Assembly: GCA_047602575.1 (NCBI GenBank)
Contig: JASGGY010000003.1
Location: 434,001 to 498,000, forward strand
DNA length: 64,000 bases
Origin: UBA1366 sp047602575
Lineage (GTDB): Bacteria; Bacillota; Clostridia; Oscillospirales; Ruminococcaceae
Direction: 5' to 3'
Positions 41,184-53,700 of this stretch are shown here, piece by piece. The notes under the pieces are model-generated. The model saw only the letters and a program-made list of their open reading frames with translations. It ran no database searches and was not told the origin of the DNA. How positions within the stretch are numbered: the stretch's first letter is position 1; each line of letters starts with the position of its first letter. Made by a program: the position numbers and the translations under genes.

Positions 41184-42587
41184 TTACGGCTTGTCCAATG
41201 CGGCAATCGCCTGCCGGATGGTGGTGACACCCGTCACGGCGATGCCGAAACCGTCCGGATTGATGCCATTGAGGGCATATTTCGGCACGATGCATTTCTC
41301 AAAGCCCAGTCTGCGCGCTTCGGCGATGCGCTGTGCGATGTGGGAAACGCTGCGCACCTCGCCGCCCAGACCGATTTCGCCGAATGCGATCACCTTGTCG
41401 CTCACGGGCTTGTCCGTCAGCCCGGAATAAAGTGCCAGCGCAACCGTCAGATCCGCGCCCGGCTCGTCCAGCCGCAGCCCGCCCACGATGTTCACATACA
41501 CGTCCAGCGCCCCGTAAAAGAAGCCCAGCCGCTTTTCCAGCACCGCGATGATCAGCGACAGGCGGTTAAAATCAAAGCCCGCCGCAACCCGCCGCGGCGC
41601 GGAAAAGCCCGACTTTGTCACCAGCGCCTGCACCTCCGCCAGAATCGGACGCGAGCCCTCCATCACGCAAGCCACACAGCAGCCGGACACGTTCTCCGGC
41701 CGTCCGGCAAGGAGCATCATCGACGGGTTTTCCACCTCCGCAAGTCCCTTGTCCGCCATCTCGAACACGCCGATTTCGTTGGTCGAGCCGAACCGGTTTT
41801 TCGCCGCGCGCAGAATCCGGTAGGGCAGATTCCGCTGTCCCTCGAAATACAGCACTGCGTCCACGATGTGCTCCATGACCTTTGGACCGGCGATTGCGCC
41901 GTCCTTGTTCACATGGCCGACGATGAAAACCGGTATCTCCTCGTCCTTCGCCGTGCGCATGAACAGATTGGTGCATTCGCGCACCTGCGTGATGCTGCCC
42001 TGCGCGGAGGAAAGCGACGCGATGCTCATTGTCTGGATCGAGTCGATGATGACGACACCTGGCTGCGTGCGCACGATGGTGTCGCAAATAACTTCCGCGT
42101 CGGTTTTCGCCAAAAGAAAGAGGTTTTCGCTGTCCACGCCCAGCCGCTGCGCGCGCAGCTTGATCTGTCGCACGGATTCCTCGCCGGACACGTAGAGAAT
42201 CGTCCGCCCGCGCCCCAAAAATTCGCAGATTTGCAGCAACAGCGTGGATTTTCCGATGCCCGGCTCACCGCCGAGCAGCACCAGCGAGCCTTTCACCAGT
42301 CCCCCGCCCAGCACGCGATCCAGTTCGCCCATGCCGGTGGGATAACGCACCTCGTCGGCGAGCCGATCCGCGTCGCGCAGGCTCAGAATATCCGGCTGCA
42401 CCGACCCACTCAGCGTTTCCTGACGCGACAAAGCCGCCTTAGCGGAACGCGCGCCCGCCGCGGCGACTGTTTTCATGGTTTCTTCAAAGGTATTCCATTC
42501 GCCGCAATCCGGACAGCGTCCGTTCCATTTGGAACTCTCGCAGCCACACTCCTTGCAGACGTAGACGCTTTTTACTTTTCCCGCCAT
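41184..42587 (-). CDS. radA: DNA repair protein RadA
   Basis: 467 aa: zinc finger (CKECG...CPDCGEW), RecA-like core with Walker A GGEPGIGKST and the KNRFGSTNEIGVFEM motif, and a C-terminal Lon-protease-like domain. It helps branch migration in recombination. ATG 42587 is chosen because the zinc finger begins close to it. Confidence 0.96.
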   Translation of the reverse strand: MAGKVKSVYVCKECGCESSKWNGRCPDCGEWNTFEETMKTVAAAGARSAKAALSRQETLSGSVQPDILSLRDADRLADEVRYPTGMGELDRVLGGGLVKGSLVLLGGEPGIGKSTLLLQICEFLGRGRTILYVSGEESVRQIKLRAQRLGVDSENLFLLAKTDAEVICDTIVRTQPGVVIIDSIQTMSIASLSSAQGSITQVRECTNLFMRTAKDEEIPVFIVGHVNKDGAIAGPKVMEHIVDAVLYFEGQRNLPYRILRAAKNRFGSTNEIGVFEMADKGLAEVENPSMMLLAGRPENVSGCCVACVMEGSRPILAEVQALVTKSGFSAPRRVAAGFDFNRLSLIIAVLEKRLGFFYGALDVYVNIVGGLRLDEPGADLTVALALYSGLTDKPVSDKVIAFGEIGLGGEVRSVSHIAQRIAEARRLGFEKCIVPKYALNGINPDGFGIAVTGVTTIRQAIAALDKP

Positions 42588-42640
42588 AAGCTCCGCCTTT
42601 TCTTTTTTACGGAAAGCCGCCGTCTGACGGCACTTCCGCG

Positions 42641-43390
42641 CTATTCCATGCTGTAATTTTCCGCGATAAACTGCACAATCGCCGTGCAGAGGGTGAATGC
42701 GACTTTTTTCTGGTAATCCGGATTCTCTAAAAGCGCCGCCTCCGCGGGGTTGGACAAAAACCCGCACTCCGCCATGACCGCGGGGTTCTTACAATAGTAA
42801 AGCAAGTACAGCTCGTCGCCGGAAAGCTTGATTTCCCGCTTGTTTGCGGGCTGTAAATTGCTGACCATACCGGTCTGCATCAGTTGCGCAAGGCGCTGGC
42901 TCAAGGGATTTTTCGCCGAATAAAACATCTGCGCGCCGTTGAATTTTGCGCTGGTAAACTGGTTCTGGTGAACGGAAACACAGATCGCGTTGTCGTATTT
43001 GTTAAATAACGCCAGACGGTTCGCCATATCGTTTTTCTTCTGGTTCATCAGCCCAGTCACACCCTCATCGTGGATGGAAATGTCCTCGGATCTCGTCACC
43101 TCGACGGTATAGCCGAGCGCCACAAGCTGGTCGCGCAGTGTCGTCATAATGGCGAGATTGATGCCTTTTTCCAATGTTCCGTCCACCGCCACGCAGCCGC
43201 CGTCGATGCCCCCGTGACCGGCGTCAAGCACGATGACCGGCAGCGCCGCACCCGACGCGACACCCGCGTTGATCTGCACCGCCAGCGGAAAGTCATGGAC
43301 GGCGCTGTAAATCATCACATATGCACAAATCAACGCAAACAAACCGGCAACGCGGCTTTTTTTCAGCAATTTCAGAAGCTTTCCCAACAT
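42641..43390 (-). CDS. cwlD: N-acetylmuramoyl-L-alanine amidase (CwlD-like)
   Basis: 249 aa: an N-terminal membrane anchor and an amidase_3 domain with zinc ligands in LDAGHGGIDGG, the Glu in the GTLEKGINL block and the His in SVHQNQF; the catalytic Glu is in MAECGFLSN. CwlD-type enzymes trim spore cortex peptidoglycan; a vegetative role is possible. The start is taken at ATG 43390, as upstream codons run into the orphan CRISPR repeat. Confidence 0.85.
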   Translation of the reverse strand: MLGKLLKLLKKSRVAGLFALICAYVMIYSAVHDFPLAVQINAGVASGAALPVIVLDAGHGGIDGGCVAVDGTLEKGINLAIMTTLRDQLVALGYTVEVTRSEDISIHDEGVTGLMNQKKNDMANRLALFNKYDNAICVSVHQNQFTSAKFNGAQMFYSAKNPLSQRLAQLMQTGMVSNLQPANKREIKLSGDELYLLYYCKNPAVMAECGFLSNPAEAALLENPDYQKKVAFTLCTAIVQFIAENYSME

Positions 43391-43519
43391 TTCGCACACC
43401 CCGCATCTCATTGGCGCGGCACGTTGTCCGCCCTGTTCCAAATCTATGAGGGCTTTTCCCGAAATATGCCCGCGCGGTGGAGGGATCAACGGTATGTACC
43501 GGCGGCGGCACATGGGCGC

Positions 43520-43552
43520 ATTCTGATCCACGCCCTCCCCGCGGAGGGCGAC
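43520..43552 (-). repeat. Orphan CRISPR repeat outside the array
   Basis: Thirty of 33 positions match the array repeat (the GAGGGCGAC allele); the three mismatches are all at plus-strand positions 4-6. It lies 1.15 kb beyond the distal end of the array, and its first base (minus strand) is the last base of the stop codon of the next gene. Confidence 0.88.
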
Positions 43553-44106
43553 TATTTTTTGTCCGTAAACATCAGCTTGGATTTCAGGTCGATTTTCAGA
43601 TATTCCGCCCAATAAGCGATATGCGCGATCCCAGCCGCCGCAAGCGGCAGCAGCACCATCAGCAGCAGCGCGCCGGCGCTCAGATCCTCCGCGTGAGTAT
43701 CCGGCTTAACGGCGAGCGCGAGCGTCGGCAGAAAATACATATTCAGCAAATTATACACCGGCATCACATTGGGCAGCAACCCGATTTTTGCCGCAAGCAC
43801 CGCCAGAAATGACAACAGCGCCGGCGACACCGCCGCAAGCCCCAGTGTCAGCCCGAAATAAGGACAGGGCTTCCAGCCGCGCAGCCTGACCGCGCCGGCG
43901 GTTTTTACCGCGACTTTTCCGGTATAATCGGCAAGCAGCATCGCGAATATCGCGAAATTGCACAGCCCGAACACCACGCCCGCGCCCGCGCCGAACGCGT
44001 TTTTCATAAAGACATAAAACAGCGACGTGATCGTCGTCAGCACCATTGCCATCAGGGTGCGCAGCAGGATTTTTCCATAAGAGGTTGTTTTAAATTTCCG
44101 ATCCAT
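43552..44106 (-). CDS. Small integral membrane protein of unknown function
   Basis: 184 aa with about five hydrophobic segments (residues about 17-40, 43-60, 85-115, 118-140, 148-170). A basic N-terminus precedes them. No family recognised. ATG 44106 after GGAGG. The stop codon TAG coincides with the edge of the orphan CRISPR repeat, so the 3' end may have been shaped by it. Confidence 0.7.
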   Translation of the reverse strand: MDRKFKTTSYGKILLRTLMAMVLTTITSLFYVFMKNAFGAGAGVVFGLCNFAIFAMLLADYTGKVAVKTAGAVRLRGWKPCPYFGLTLGLAAVSPALLSFLAVLAAKIGLLPNVMPVYNLLNMYFLPTLALAVKPDTHAEDLSAGALLLMVLLPLAAAGIAHIAYWAEYLKIDLKSKLMFTDKK

Positions 44107-44308
44107 AAAGCCTCCGGTATAATTTTTGAGCGCCGCGGTCGCGTATTCTGCGAATTCAACACGCACAGGCACACGGCATTGATTTTTATTATAATGTAAA
44201 TTCTGCTGGAATGCAAGCAAGTTTTTGTGAATATCAAGGCGTGGCAAAAACAGCACCGGCAGCACACTGCATCAGGTGGCGGTGCCCCCTGCGCAGGGCA
44301 GGCTCGAT

Positions 44309-44494
44309 TCAATTGTCGTCCGTTGAATCCGCGCCGTAATAGTTTCTGATCAGAATTCTGGAAAGCGCGATCGCTCTTTCGCGTGTGATCTTCTTGCTTC
44401 TTGTCATCAGCGCGATTCTCATATTCAATGTAGACAGCAGGAACGACGCTGATTTCGGTGTGACCTCGCTGATTTGTTCTTCCAATTGTTTCAT
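44309..44494 (-). CDS. Small protein (61 aa) of unknown function
   Basis: MKQLEEQISEVTPKSASFLL at the start, a basic middle (RSKKITRERAIALSRIL) and an acidic end (GADSTDDN). No family recognised. A promoter lies 126 bp upstream. A 29-codon frame upstream stops in TAATG overlap with its start. It sits between the array trailer and the membrane protein gene. Confidence 0.55.
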   Translation of the reverse strand: MKQLEEQISEVTPKSASFLLSTLNMRIALMTRSKKITRERAIALSRILIRNYYGADSTDDN

Positions 44495-44619
44495 TATGAT
44501 CGTGTTTTCTCCTGCTTTCCTGATATGTTATTCCTATAAGGCTGACCGCTGAAACAGATGCAGCTTGTGAAATTCCGCTGCATGCGCTTGCACGCGATGC
44601 AGGGGGAGGGTATGCTGTG

Positions 44620-44648
44620 ATTATAGCATAGGTTTGAGATTTTTGCAA
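44620..44648 (-). promoter_or_regulatory. Promoter upstream of the 61-aa gene
   Basis: TTGCAA (44648-44643), 17 bp, TATAAT (44625-44620) on the minus strand, just outside the array's distal end. The leader contains a strong CTGCAT / ATGCAG hairpin. Confidence 0.65.
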
Positions 44649-44705
44649 TGTATGAATGGAGTGGGGGCGACATGGCTGCTGATGGAATCAGACTATGATC
44701 TGACA

Positions 44706-47700
44706 ATCTTCATTCACGCCCTCCCCGCGGAGGGCGACAAACATATATCCTCCTAAAATAAAAGAGGGCTAAAATTTCAATCCACGCCCTCCCCGCGGAA
44801 GGCGACAAAAGCCTGTTGATTTTATACCTCACATTCGTTATTTCAATCCACGCCCTCCCCGCGGAAGGCGACTTTCCGTCAGTTGTACATAACAGATACT
44901 CATTGTTGATTTCAATCCACGCCCTCCCCGCGGAAGGCGACCAATGTGGCATATCTTTTTACGATTACATCAACATTTCAATCCACGCCCTCCCCGCGGA
45001 AGGCGACTTTAACTCTGGTGTATGGGTTGAGATGTCCGGCATTTCAATCCACGCCCTCCCCGCGGAAGGCGACGCAAAATATTTTATATCAAATTGAAAA
45101 TATTAATATTTCAATCCACGCCCTCCCCGCGGAAGGCGACAGTTTACACTTATCAGGGCATGAAATACCTACTATTTCAATCCACGCCCTCCCCGCGGAA
45201 GGCGACGTTGGCGGTCGAAACCCTCGTCAATCGGGGGTCGGATTTCAATCCACGCCCTCCCCGCGGAAGGCGACCGCGTGTACGAAAAGGACGGTTGCAA
45301 GAATGTTTCAACCATTTCAATCCACGCCCTCCCCGCGGAAGGCGACAAATTGCCGCAATCGACGGGCTCGCAACAATCCAATTTCAATCCACGCCCTCCC
45401 CGCGGAAGGCGACAATGTAATCCGCTTTGTTTCCACCAAAAGCGGATATTTCAATCCACGCCCTCCCCGCGGAAGGCGACTTAACCCGAAATCGCTGATG
45501 CAGTACAACTTGACCATTTCAATCCACGCCCTCCCCGCGGAAGGCGACCCAGAAAACTTGCGCGCGCAATCGCGCTGGGTCTATTTCAATCCACGCCCTC
45601 CCCGCGGAAGGCGACATGGCACAGCGGTTACATGCAGTACAGGCTTCGACCATTTCAATCCACGCCCTCCCCGCGGAAGGCGACCGATGAAACAGCGTGT
45701 ATTTATATAGTGGCTGTTATTTCAATCCACGCCCTCCCCGCGGAAGGCGACTGCCGGGGTGGATTGTTGATATAGTGGACAGGCTATTTCAATCCACGCC
45801 CTCCCCGCGGAAGGCGACAAAAAAATAAATGAACTACGTCACCGAGTATTACATTTCAATCCACGCCCTCCCCGCGGAAGGCGACAGAATCAATCGGAGC
45901 GAGTAAAGGCTCGATTGACAATTTCAATCCACGCCCTCCCCGCGGAAGGCGACAATTCCGTATTTCCCGCAGATATCCAGTGCGCGCATTTCAATCCACG
46001 CCCTCCCCGCGGAAGGCGACATTTTCCTGTGCTACCCGCAGTTCAAGGGCGACCAATTTCAATCCACGCCCTCCCCGCGGAAGGCGACCCTTGCGGCTAT
46101 GGGCTGGATACGCTCCACGGGCGATTTCAATCCACGCCCTCCCCGCGGAAGGCGACGGTTGTGCGCTTATGTTAGGGCATATAAAAAATAGATTTCAATC
46201 CACGCCCTCCCCGCGGAAGGCGACGATTTGAGAGAACATATTATACCAGAGGGATTAATTTCAATCCACGCCCTCCCCGCGGAAGGCGACTTTCACAACA
46301 AGACATTTCGCGATACGAAACAGATTTCAATCCACGCCCTCCCCGCGGAAGGCGACAACGGCGTTTAAACGCTGTTTTGGTGCAAGCAAAAATTTCAATC
46401 CACGCCCTCCCCGCGGAAGGCGACTCAGAGCCTGAACGCTTGTTCTTATTGACTGTAGATTTCAATCCACGCCCTCCCCGCGGAAGGCGACGTTGGATGT
46501 GGATGATTTTCATTCCGCAGCATACGATTTCAATCCACGCCCTCCCCGCGGAGGGCGACTTTTTCCACCTTCGCCGATAACTGTTCTTTTACGATTTCAA
46601 TCCACGCCCTCCCCGCGGAGGGCGACTCCAACGACTTGAGTATTAGTTGGATTGATGCACTATTTCAATCCACGCCCTCCCCGCGGAGGGCGACTGAAAC
46701 ATACCATTACTGGACGTTGCACAGGGGCGAAATTTCAATCCACGCCCTCCCCGCGGAGGGCGACACGCGATTGCACAGCACTGTTTAAATGCGCCTGTCG
46801 ATTTCAATCCACGCCCTCCCCGCGGAGGGCGACTGTTCGTTTGCACTGATTAATCAGTGTAAATCATAATTTCAATCCACGCCCTCCCCGCGGAGGGCGA
46901 CAGTAAACAGTTTGTAAATGTAATGTTTTATTTTATATTTCAATCCACGCCCTCCCCGCGGAGGGCGACGTAACTCCAGACCCTGAAATGAACATGACAA
47001 GAATTTCAATCCACGCCCTCCCCGCGGAGGGCGACACCGTTCCTTGAGGTCAACATCCTTGATATTAAAATTTCAATCCACGCCCTCCCCGCGGAGGGCG
47101 ACAACAGCTCTACTGCTTTTCGGAGATATGCATCCAATTTCAATCCACGCCCTCCCCGCGGAGGGCGACTAAAATGCCCATGCAAGAAATATCAATCCGA
47201 TAATTTCAATCCACGCCCTCCCCGCGGAGGGCGACAGCATCTGACTTTAACGATACATATCGGAGCCGTATTTCAATCCACGCCCTCCCCGCGGAGGGCG
47301 ACTGTGGATGTTTCCGATTCAAATACCACGATATCAATTTCAATCCACGCCCTCCCCGCGGAGGGCGACATAGACATCCTCTGATATCTGCCACAGTATA
47401 TCGATTTCAATCCACGCCCTCCCCGCGGAGGGCGACTGCGATAAACTTTTCTAAATCCGGCATGATTTCGTATTTCAATCCACGCCCTCCCCGCGGAGGG
47501 CGACAAAAAACTACAAGAGCGATTACCTTGCCATCTTATTTCAATCCACGCCCTCCCCGCGGAGGGCGACAAAAAACTACAAGAGCGATTACCTTGCCAT
47601 CTTATTTCAATCCACGCCCTCCCCGCGGAGGGCGACCCAAATAACACGATGATCGGGATTGCCGTCAGACTATTTCAATCCACGCCCTCCCCGCGGAGGG

Positions 47701-50700
47701 CGACAAACGAAAAAAAGCGCCGGCACGTCCGCGCATGATTTCAATCCACGCCCTCCCCGCGGAGGGCGACCAGAATGGCTTTGACGCTTGACAGCATGTC
47801 AGCGGATTTCAATCCACGCCCTCCCCGCGGAGGGCGACGGCGCGAAGTTCGGCGGTCAGGCGCTTTTCTTTGTATTTCAATCCACGCCCTCCCCGCGGAG
47901 GGCGACCCGGAGATTCGCTTCATTTCGATGTATAGCCCGTGATTTCAATCCACGCCCTCCCCGCGGAGGGCGACGTCGTAAACGCACCGGTTGATATGTT
48001 GATTTTTTATTTCAATCCACGCCCTCCCCGCGGAGGGCGACTATGGTGCTCAAATACCTGAAACAGGTGTAACAATTTCAATCCACGCCCTCCCCGCGGA
48101 GGGCGACAAAAAGACATAAGCGAGTATCTCAATATTTCAAAATTTCAATCCACGCCCTCCCCGCGGAGGGCGACCCTCCGACCGTCAGCGCCGGACTTAC
48201 TTCCTCCTATTTCAATCCACGCCCTCCCCGCGGAGGGCGACTCCGATCATTTGTGTTATAATGATGCCATTGTATATTTCAATCCACGCCCTCCCCGCGG
48301 AGGGCGACCAACAACCTAAACAGCGATTTTTGGCTGGGACAGATTTCAATCCACGCCCTCCCCGCGGAGGGCGACGCATAGGGTGAGCGCCACGGCGCGG
48401 GCTGATTTTATTTCAATCCACGCCCTCCCCGCGGAGGGCGACCAGTCTACGCTATATTGCGTAGACTGCATAGAGCGATTTCAATCCACGCCCTCCCCGC
48501 GGAGGGCGACGATTTTGGAATCAAAACCACATTCAAAATATTTGTATTTCAATCCACGCCCTCCCCGCGGAGGGCGACTTTCTACATTTAGTCGCAAAGA
48601 CAACAGTGTGAGAGATTTCAATCCACGCCCTCCCCGCGGAGGGCGACGCTGATAGCCGAGGATATGGCAAACGGTGACGCAATTTCAATCCACGCCCTCC
48701 CCGCGGAGGGCGACAACGGTAAACAGATGAACGCGCTCCATCGCATTATTTCAATCCACGCCCTCCCCGCGGAGGGCGACTCATTTTAATCCACCCCGTT
48801 AAATAATCCATATTTATTTCAATCCACGCCCTCCCCGCGGAGGGCGACGACGGAAGCCATTCCGCACATTAAACCGGCGGAACATTTCAATCCACGCCCT
48901 CCCCGCGGAGGGCGACCTAGATTGTATCGATTTATTCCGACCATTTTGCGAATTTCAATCCACGCCCTCCCCGCGGAGGGCGACGGAATCTGGTATATAG
49001 AAATAGAGGACTAATCCATATTTCAATCCACGCCCTCCCCGCGGAGGGCGACATCAACCGAAACAGCGCTTGACGCTGAATAAAAATTTCAATCCACGCC
49101 CTCCCCGCGGAGGGCGACCTACATTGTGATAATATGGTACAATAATATCAAGATTTCAATCCACGCCCTCCCCGCGGAGGGCGACCTGTTGATAATGTGG
49201 CTTTTAGCATGTATGATGAATTTCAATCCACGCCCTCCCCGCGGAGGGCGACACAACAGGCGGTTATTACGACCAACTTTTACAAGTATTTCAATCCACG
49301 CCCTCCCCGCGGAGGGCGACACCGGCGCATGAGCCGGGGTGAAGCACCAATCTATTTCAATCCACGCCCTCCCCGCGGAGGGCGACATACATTTTGATTC
49401 TGTACGCACGGCAGTCCTCCAATTTCAATCCACGCCCTCCCCGCGGAGGGCGACCAAACTATCCTGTAGATCCTTTTTTTGATCTTTTGATTTCAATCCA
49501 CGCCCTCCCCGCGGAGGGCGACCGTCGTAAACGCACCGGTTGATATGTTGATTTTTTATTTCAATCCACGCCCTCCCCGCGGAGGGCGACTTATTTACGT
49601 ATGTCGCAAACCCCACAGTCGCGTTTATTTCAATCCACGCCCTCCCCGCGGAGGGCGACTAATTTCATTCTTTTCATATTTAATAGCTTTTTTATTTCAA
49701 TCCACGCCCTCCCCGCGGAGGGCGACTACGCTGCGGCTTCGTCCGGCTTTTTCGCAGGTATTATTTCAATCCACGCCCTCCCCGCGGAGGGCGACAGCTA
49801 AGCATATAGACTTTGCCCTTGCAACACCTATTTCAATCCACGCCCTCCCCGCGGAGGGCGACTCACTGCGTAAGCCCGATGAGGTTGAGAACTGACGATT
49901 TCAATCCACGCCCTCCCCGCGGAGGGCGACTGATTTCTGATAGCTCTTTTCGTGCGATATAAACATTTCAATCCACGCCCTCCCCGCGGAGGGCGACATT
50001 TAATGCTGGCGAGCAAGATACGACCACAACAATTTCAATCCACGCCCTCCCCGCGGAGGGCGACAGATTCATTTGATATTCTCTGTAATAGTCAACATAT
50101 TTCAATCCACGCCCTCCCCGCGGAGGGCGACATCCCCTCACAAATTTTATTACAGCTATCAAAAATTTCAATCCACGCCCTCCCCGCGGAGGGCGACGTG
50201 TGGAAGGTCAACCGTTTCGGGCGAAATCGCGAGATTTCAATCCACGCCCTCCCCGCGGAGGGCGACAAATCATGGCAAAAATGGAAGTTGCACGTCTTGA
50301 ATTTCAATCCACGCCCTCCCCGCGGAGGGCGACTTTCCATGTTCTTATTATACACCCGACATTTCCGATTTCAATCCACGCCCTCCCCGCGGAGGGCGAC
50401 TACAATAATTTATTCCTCATTTCCGTAGAATTTTTATTTCAATCCACGCCCTCCCCGCGGAGGGCGACGAAAAGAGAAGAAATGCTTTTCGCTGCTTTTA
50501 CATTTCAATCCACGCCCTCCCCGCGGAGGGCGACGCAAGGGATCCGTTCATCGCGCGAATGCGATATCGATTTCAATCCACGCCCTCCCCGCGGAGGGCG
50601 ACAGTACCAGAAAGGCAAATATCATTACAGCAATTGATTTCAATCCACGCCCTCCCCGCGGAGGGCGACGATCGTCGCCGAGCAGAAAAAGAAGCTGCTG

Positions 50701-53700
50701 GAACTATTTCAATCCACGCCCTCCCCGCGGAGGGCGACCGCGTTCATCGTCATTCAGGGTTTCAAACGTCCTTATTTCAATCCACGCCCTCCCCGCGGAG
50801 GGCGACTTTCAGCTCATACGGCGTTTTCGCCGCTTTTTCAATTTCAATCCACGCCCTCCCCGCGGAGGGCGACTCTATGTACCTCGCCGGTGCGTTCGTT
50901 GTAGGATTATTTCAATCCACGCCCTCCCCGCGGAGGGCGACTGCACAGGACGGCGCGACATCAAAAAATGCGGATTTATTTCAATCCACGCCCTCCCCGC
51001 GGAGGGCGACTTCGGTCTGGTATGACTGGTGGTGCGGGTTTCACATTTCAATCCACGCCCTCCCCGCGGAAGGCGACAGTAAACAGTTTGTAAATGTAAT
51101 GTTTTATTTTATATTTCAATCCACGCCCTCCCCGCGGAAGGCGACGTAATGAGATACAAACCGTTGCCATATGGCGAGGATTTCAATCCACGCCCTCCCC
51201 GCGGAAGGCGACTTTTGATTGGTACGGATGGTGTTTTTAATTAAACATTTCAATCCACGCCCTCCCCGCGGAAGGCGACGCAAAGCAATTTAGTTTCCGC
51301 TGTTCGTTCAGCCCATTTCAATCCACGCCCTCCCCGCGGAAGGCGACAATGCCGTTACACAAACTAATCCGTATTTTATGATTTCAATCCACGCCCTCCC
51401 CGCGGAAGGCGACTTTTGATTGGTACGGATGGTGTTTTTAATTAAACATTTCAATCCACGCCCTCCCCGCGGAAGGCGACGCAAAGCAATTTAGTTTCCG
51501 CTGTTCGTTCAGCCCATTTCAATCCACGCCCTCCCCGCGGAAGGCGACTTTTGATTGGTACGGATGGTGTTTTTAATTAAACATTTCAATCCACGCCCTC
51601 CCCGCGGAAGGCGACAGCGCACAATGAGATTTTTTAGTTTTAATTTATGGATTTCAATCCACGCCCTCCCCGCGGAAGGCGACTTCAGGAAAAATTAAAC
51701 GCTATTACAATGACGATATTTCAATCCACGCCCTCCCCGCGGAAGGCGACTAAACCTGTATTTGTAGCAACAGACACGACCAACGATTTCAATCCACGCC
51801 CTCCCCGCGGAAGGCGACGGATTGAAATCAAAAATGAAAGGAGTGCATAGCATGATTTCAATCCACGCCCTCCCCGCGGAAGGCGACACGATGAAACAGC
51901 GTGCATTTATATAGTAGCCGTCATTTCAATCCACGCCCTCCCCGCGGAAGGCGACGTGAATCATAGAACGGAAACACTGTTTTAAAAATATTTCAATCCA
52001 CGCCCTCCCCGCGGAAGGCGACGTCCGGAAAAATCAGCGTAGAAAAGGCGATTGAAATATTTCAATCCACGCCCTCCCCGCGGAAGGCGACCCTTCCATG
52101 TTCTTATTATACACCCGGCATTTCCGATTTCAATCCACGCCCTCCCCGCGGAAGGCGACCCAGCCCCTCAAATATGTATCAGTTTTAAATTAATTTCAAT
52201 CCACGCCCTCCCCGCGGAAGGCGACGAAAGCCATTCGGAAACTACTTTGGGTATTGATTTATTTCAATCCACGCCCTCCCCGCGGAAGGCGACCATCGGA
52301 GCGATCACCTATCCCAACGGTCGCCGGATTTCAATCCACGCCCTCCCCGCGGAAGGCGACAATTCCGATCAATATAAATCCCTCTTTCACGGCATTTCAA
52401 TCCACGCCCTCCCCGCGGAAGGCGACCGTCGATAAAACGCTGCGATTATCTGCGGGCAGCGATTTCAATCCACGCCCTCCCCGCGGAAGGCGACGCCCAG
52501 TATCGCCATAAATTCGCCGTAGTTCGCGGATTTCAATCCACGCCCTCCCCGCGGAAGGCGACCGGCATCTATCTGCATCATAAGGCATAGGAGGGCAATT
52601 TCAATCCACGCCCTCCCCGCGGAAGGCGACAAAATCTGAAGATGCGCATGAACGACCGAATCGTATTTCAATCCACGCCCTCCCCGCGGAAGGCGACGTG
52701 GAGTTTTGAAAGCGTGACCGCGGCGATCGGAATTTCAATCCACGCCCTCCCCGCGGAAGGCGACCCAGCCAGCCGTCGTCCTTCCATCCAAACAACGATT
52801 TCAATCCACGCCCTCCCCGCGGAAGGCGACGATAGCACGATCGCATATGTGCGTCTGTCATTTTTATTTCAATCCACGCCCTCCCCGCGGAAGGCGACAC
52901 CGGAGCGGGCGGTATTGCAGCTGGTGGTTGACGATTTCAATCCACGCCCTCCCCGCGGAAGGCGACGCTTGCAATCCACTTGTCCGACACCCAGTCACCA
53001 TTTCAATCCACGCCCTCCCCGCGGAAGGCGACCGCATCTGCGGCGGATTTATCAATCATATCGACCATTTCAATCCACGCCCTCCCCGCGGAAGGCGACG
53101 ACGTTCAACAGATTTGCAGTGTATATTTTTTTATTTCAATCCACGCCCTCCCCGCGGAAGGCGACGACGTTCAACAGATTTGCAGTGTATATTTTTTTAT
53201 TTCAATCCACGCCCTCCCCGCGGAAGGCGACGCCGCCGATTTTTACGGTGCGGATTCCATTGGATTCAGAATTTCAATCCACGCCCTCCCCGCGGAAGGC
53301 GACCGCCGAAGCGGGCGGCGGAGGATAAAACAATCAAATTTCAATCCACGCCCTCCCCGCGGAAGGCGACGTACCTCGCAGCCCGCCATCTTGTTGACCA
53401 CCGGATTTCAATCCACGCCCTCCCCGCGGAAGGCGACTTATGCGGGCTTCATTTAATACACGTTTAAGCAAATTTCAATCCACGCCCTCCCCGCGGAAGG
53501 CGACAACAACCGTTTCAGCATTATAACCCAATGTTTTTTATTTCAATCCACGCCCTCCCCGCGGAAGGCGACAGCGTCCGAGAGCGTGGAGCAGGCGGCA
53601 TTGTTTATTTCAATCCACGCCCTCCCCGCGGAAGGCGACCCAAGGCAGCGGGATTTGTTTGCACGCATATCAACGATTTCAATCCACGCCCTCCCCGCGG

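Noticed and set aside
41340..42656. 438-codon plus-strand frame opposite radA
   Set aside because: Shadow frame rich in Arg, His and Gln with no recognisable motif.
43391..43612. N-terminal extension of the CwlD-like amidase through the orphan CRISPR repeat
   Set aside because: The extended frame translates the CRISPR-like repeat (VALRGEGVD), as frames in the array do. A start with a ribosome binding site is at 43390.
43552..44494. Anti-CRISPR or novel cas genes next to the array
   Set aside because: The two small proteins show no feature that supports this; position alone is not enough. Kept as unknowns.
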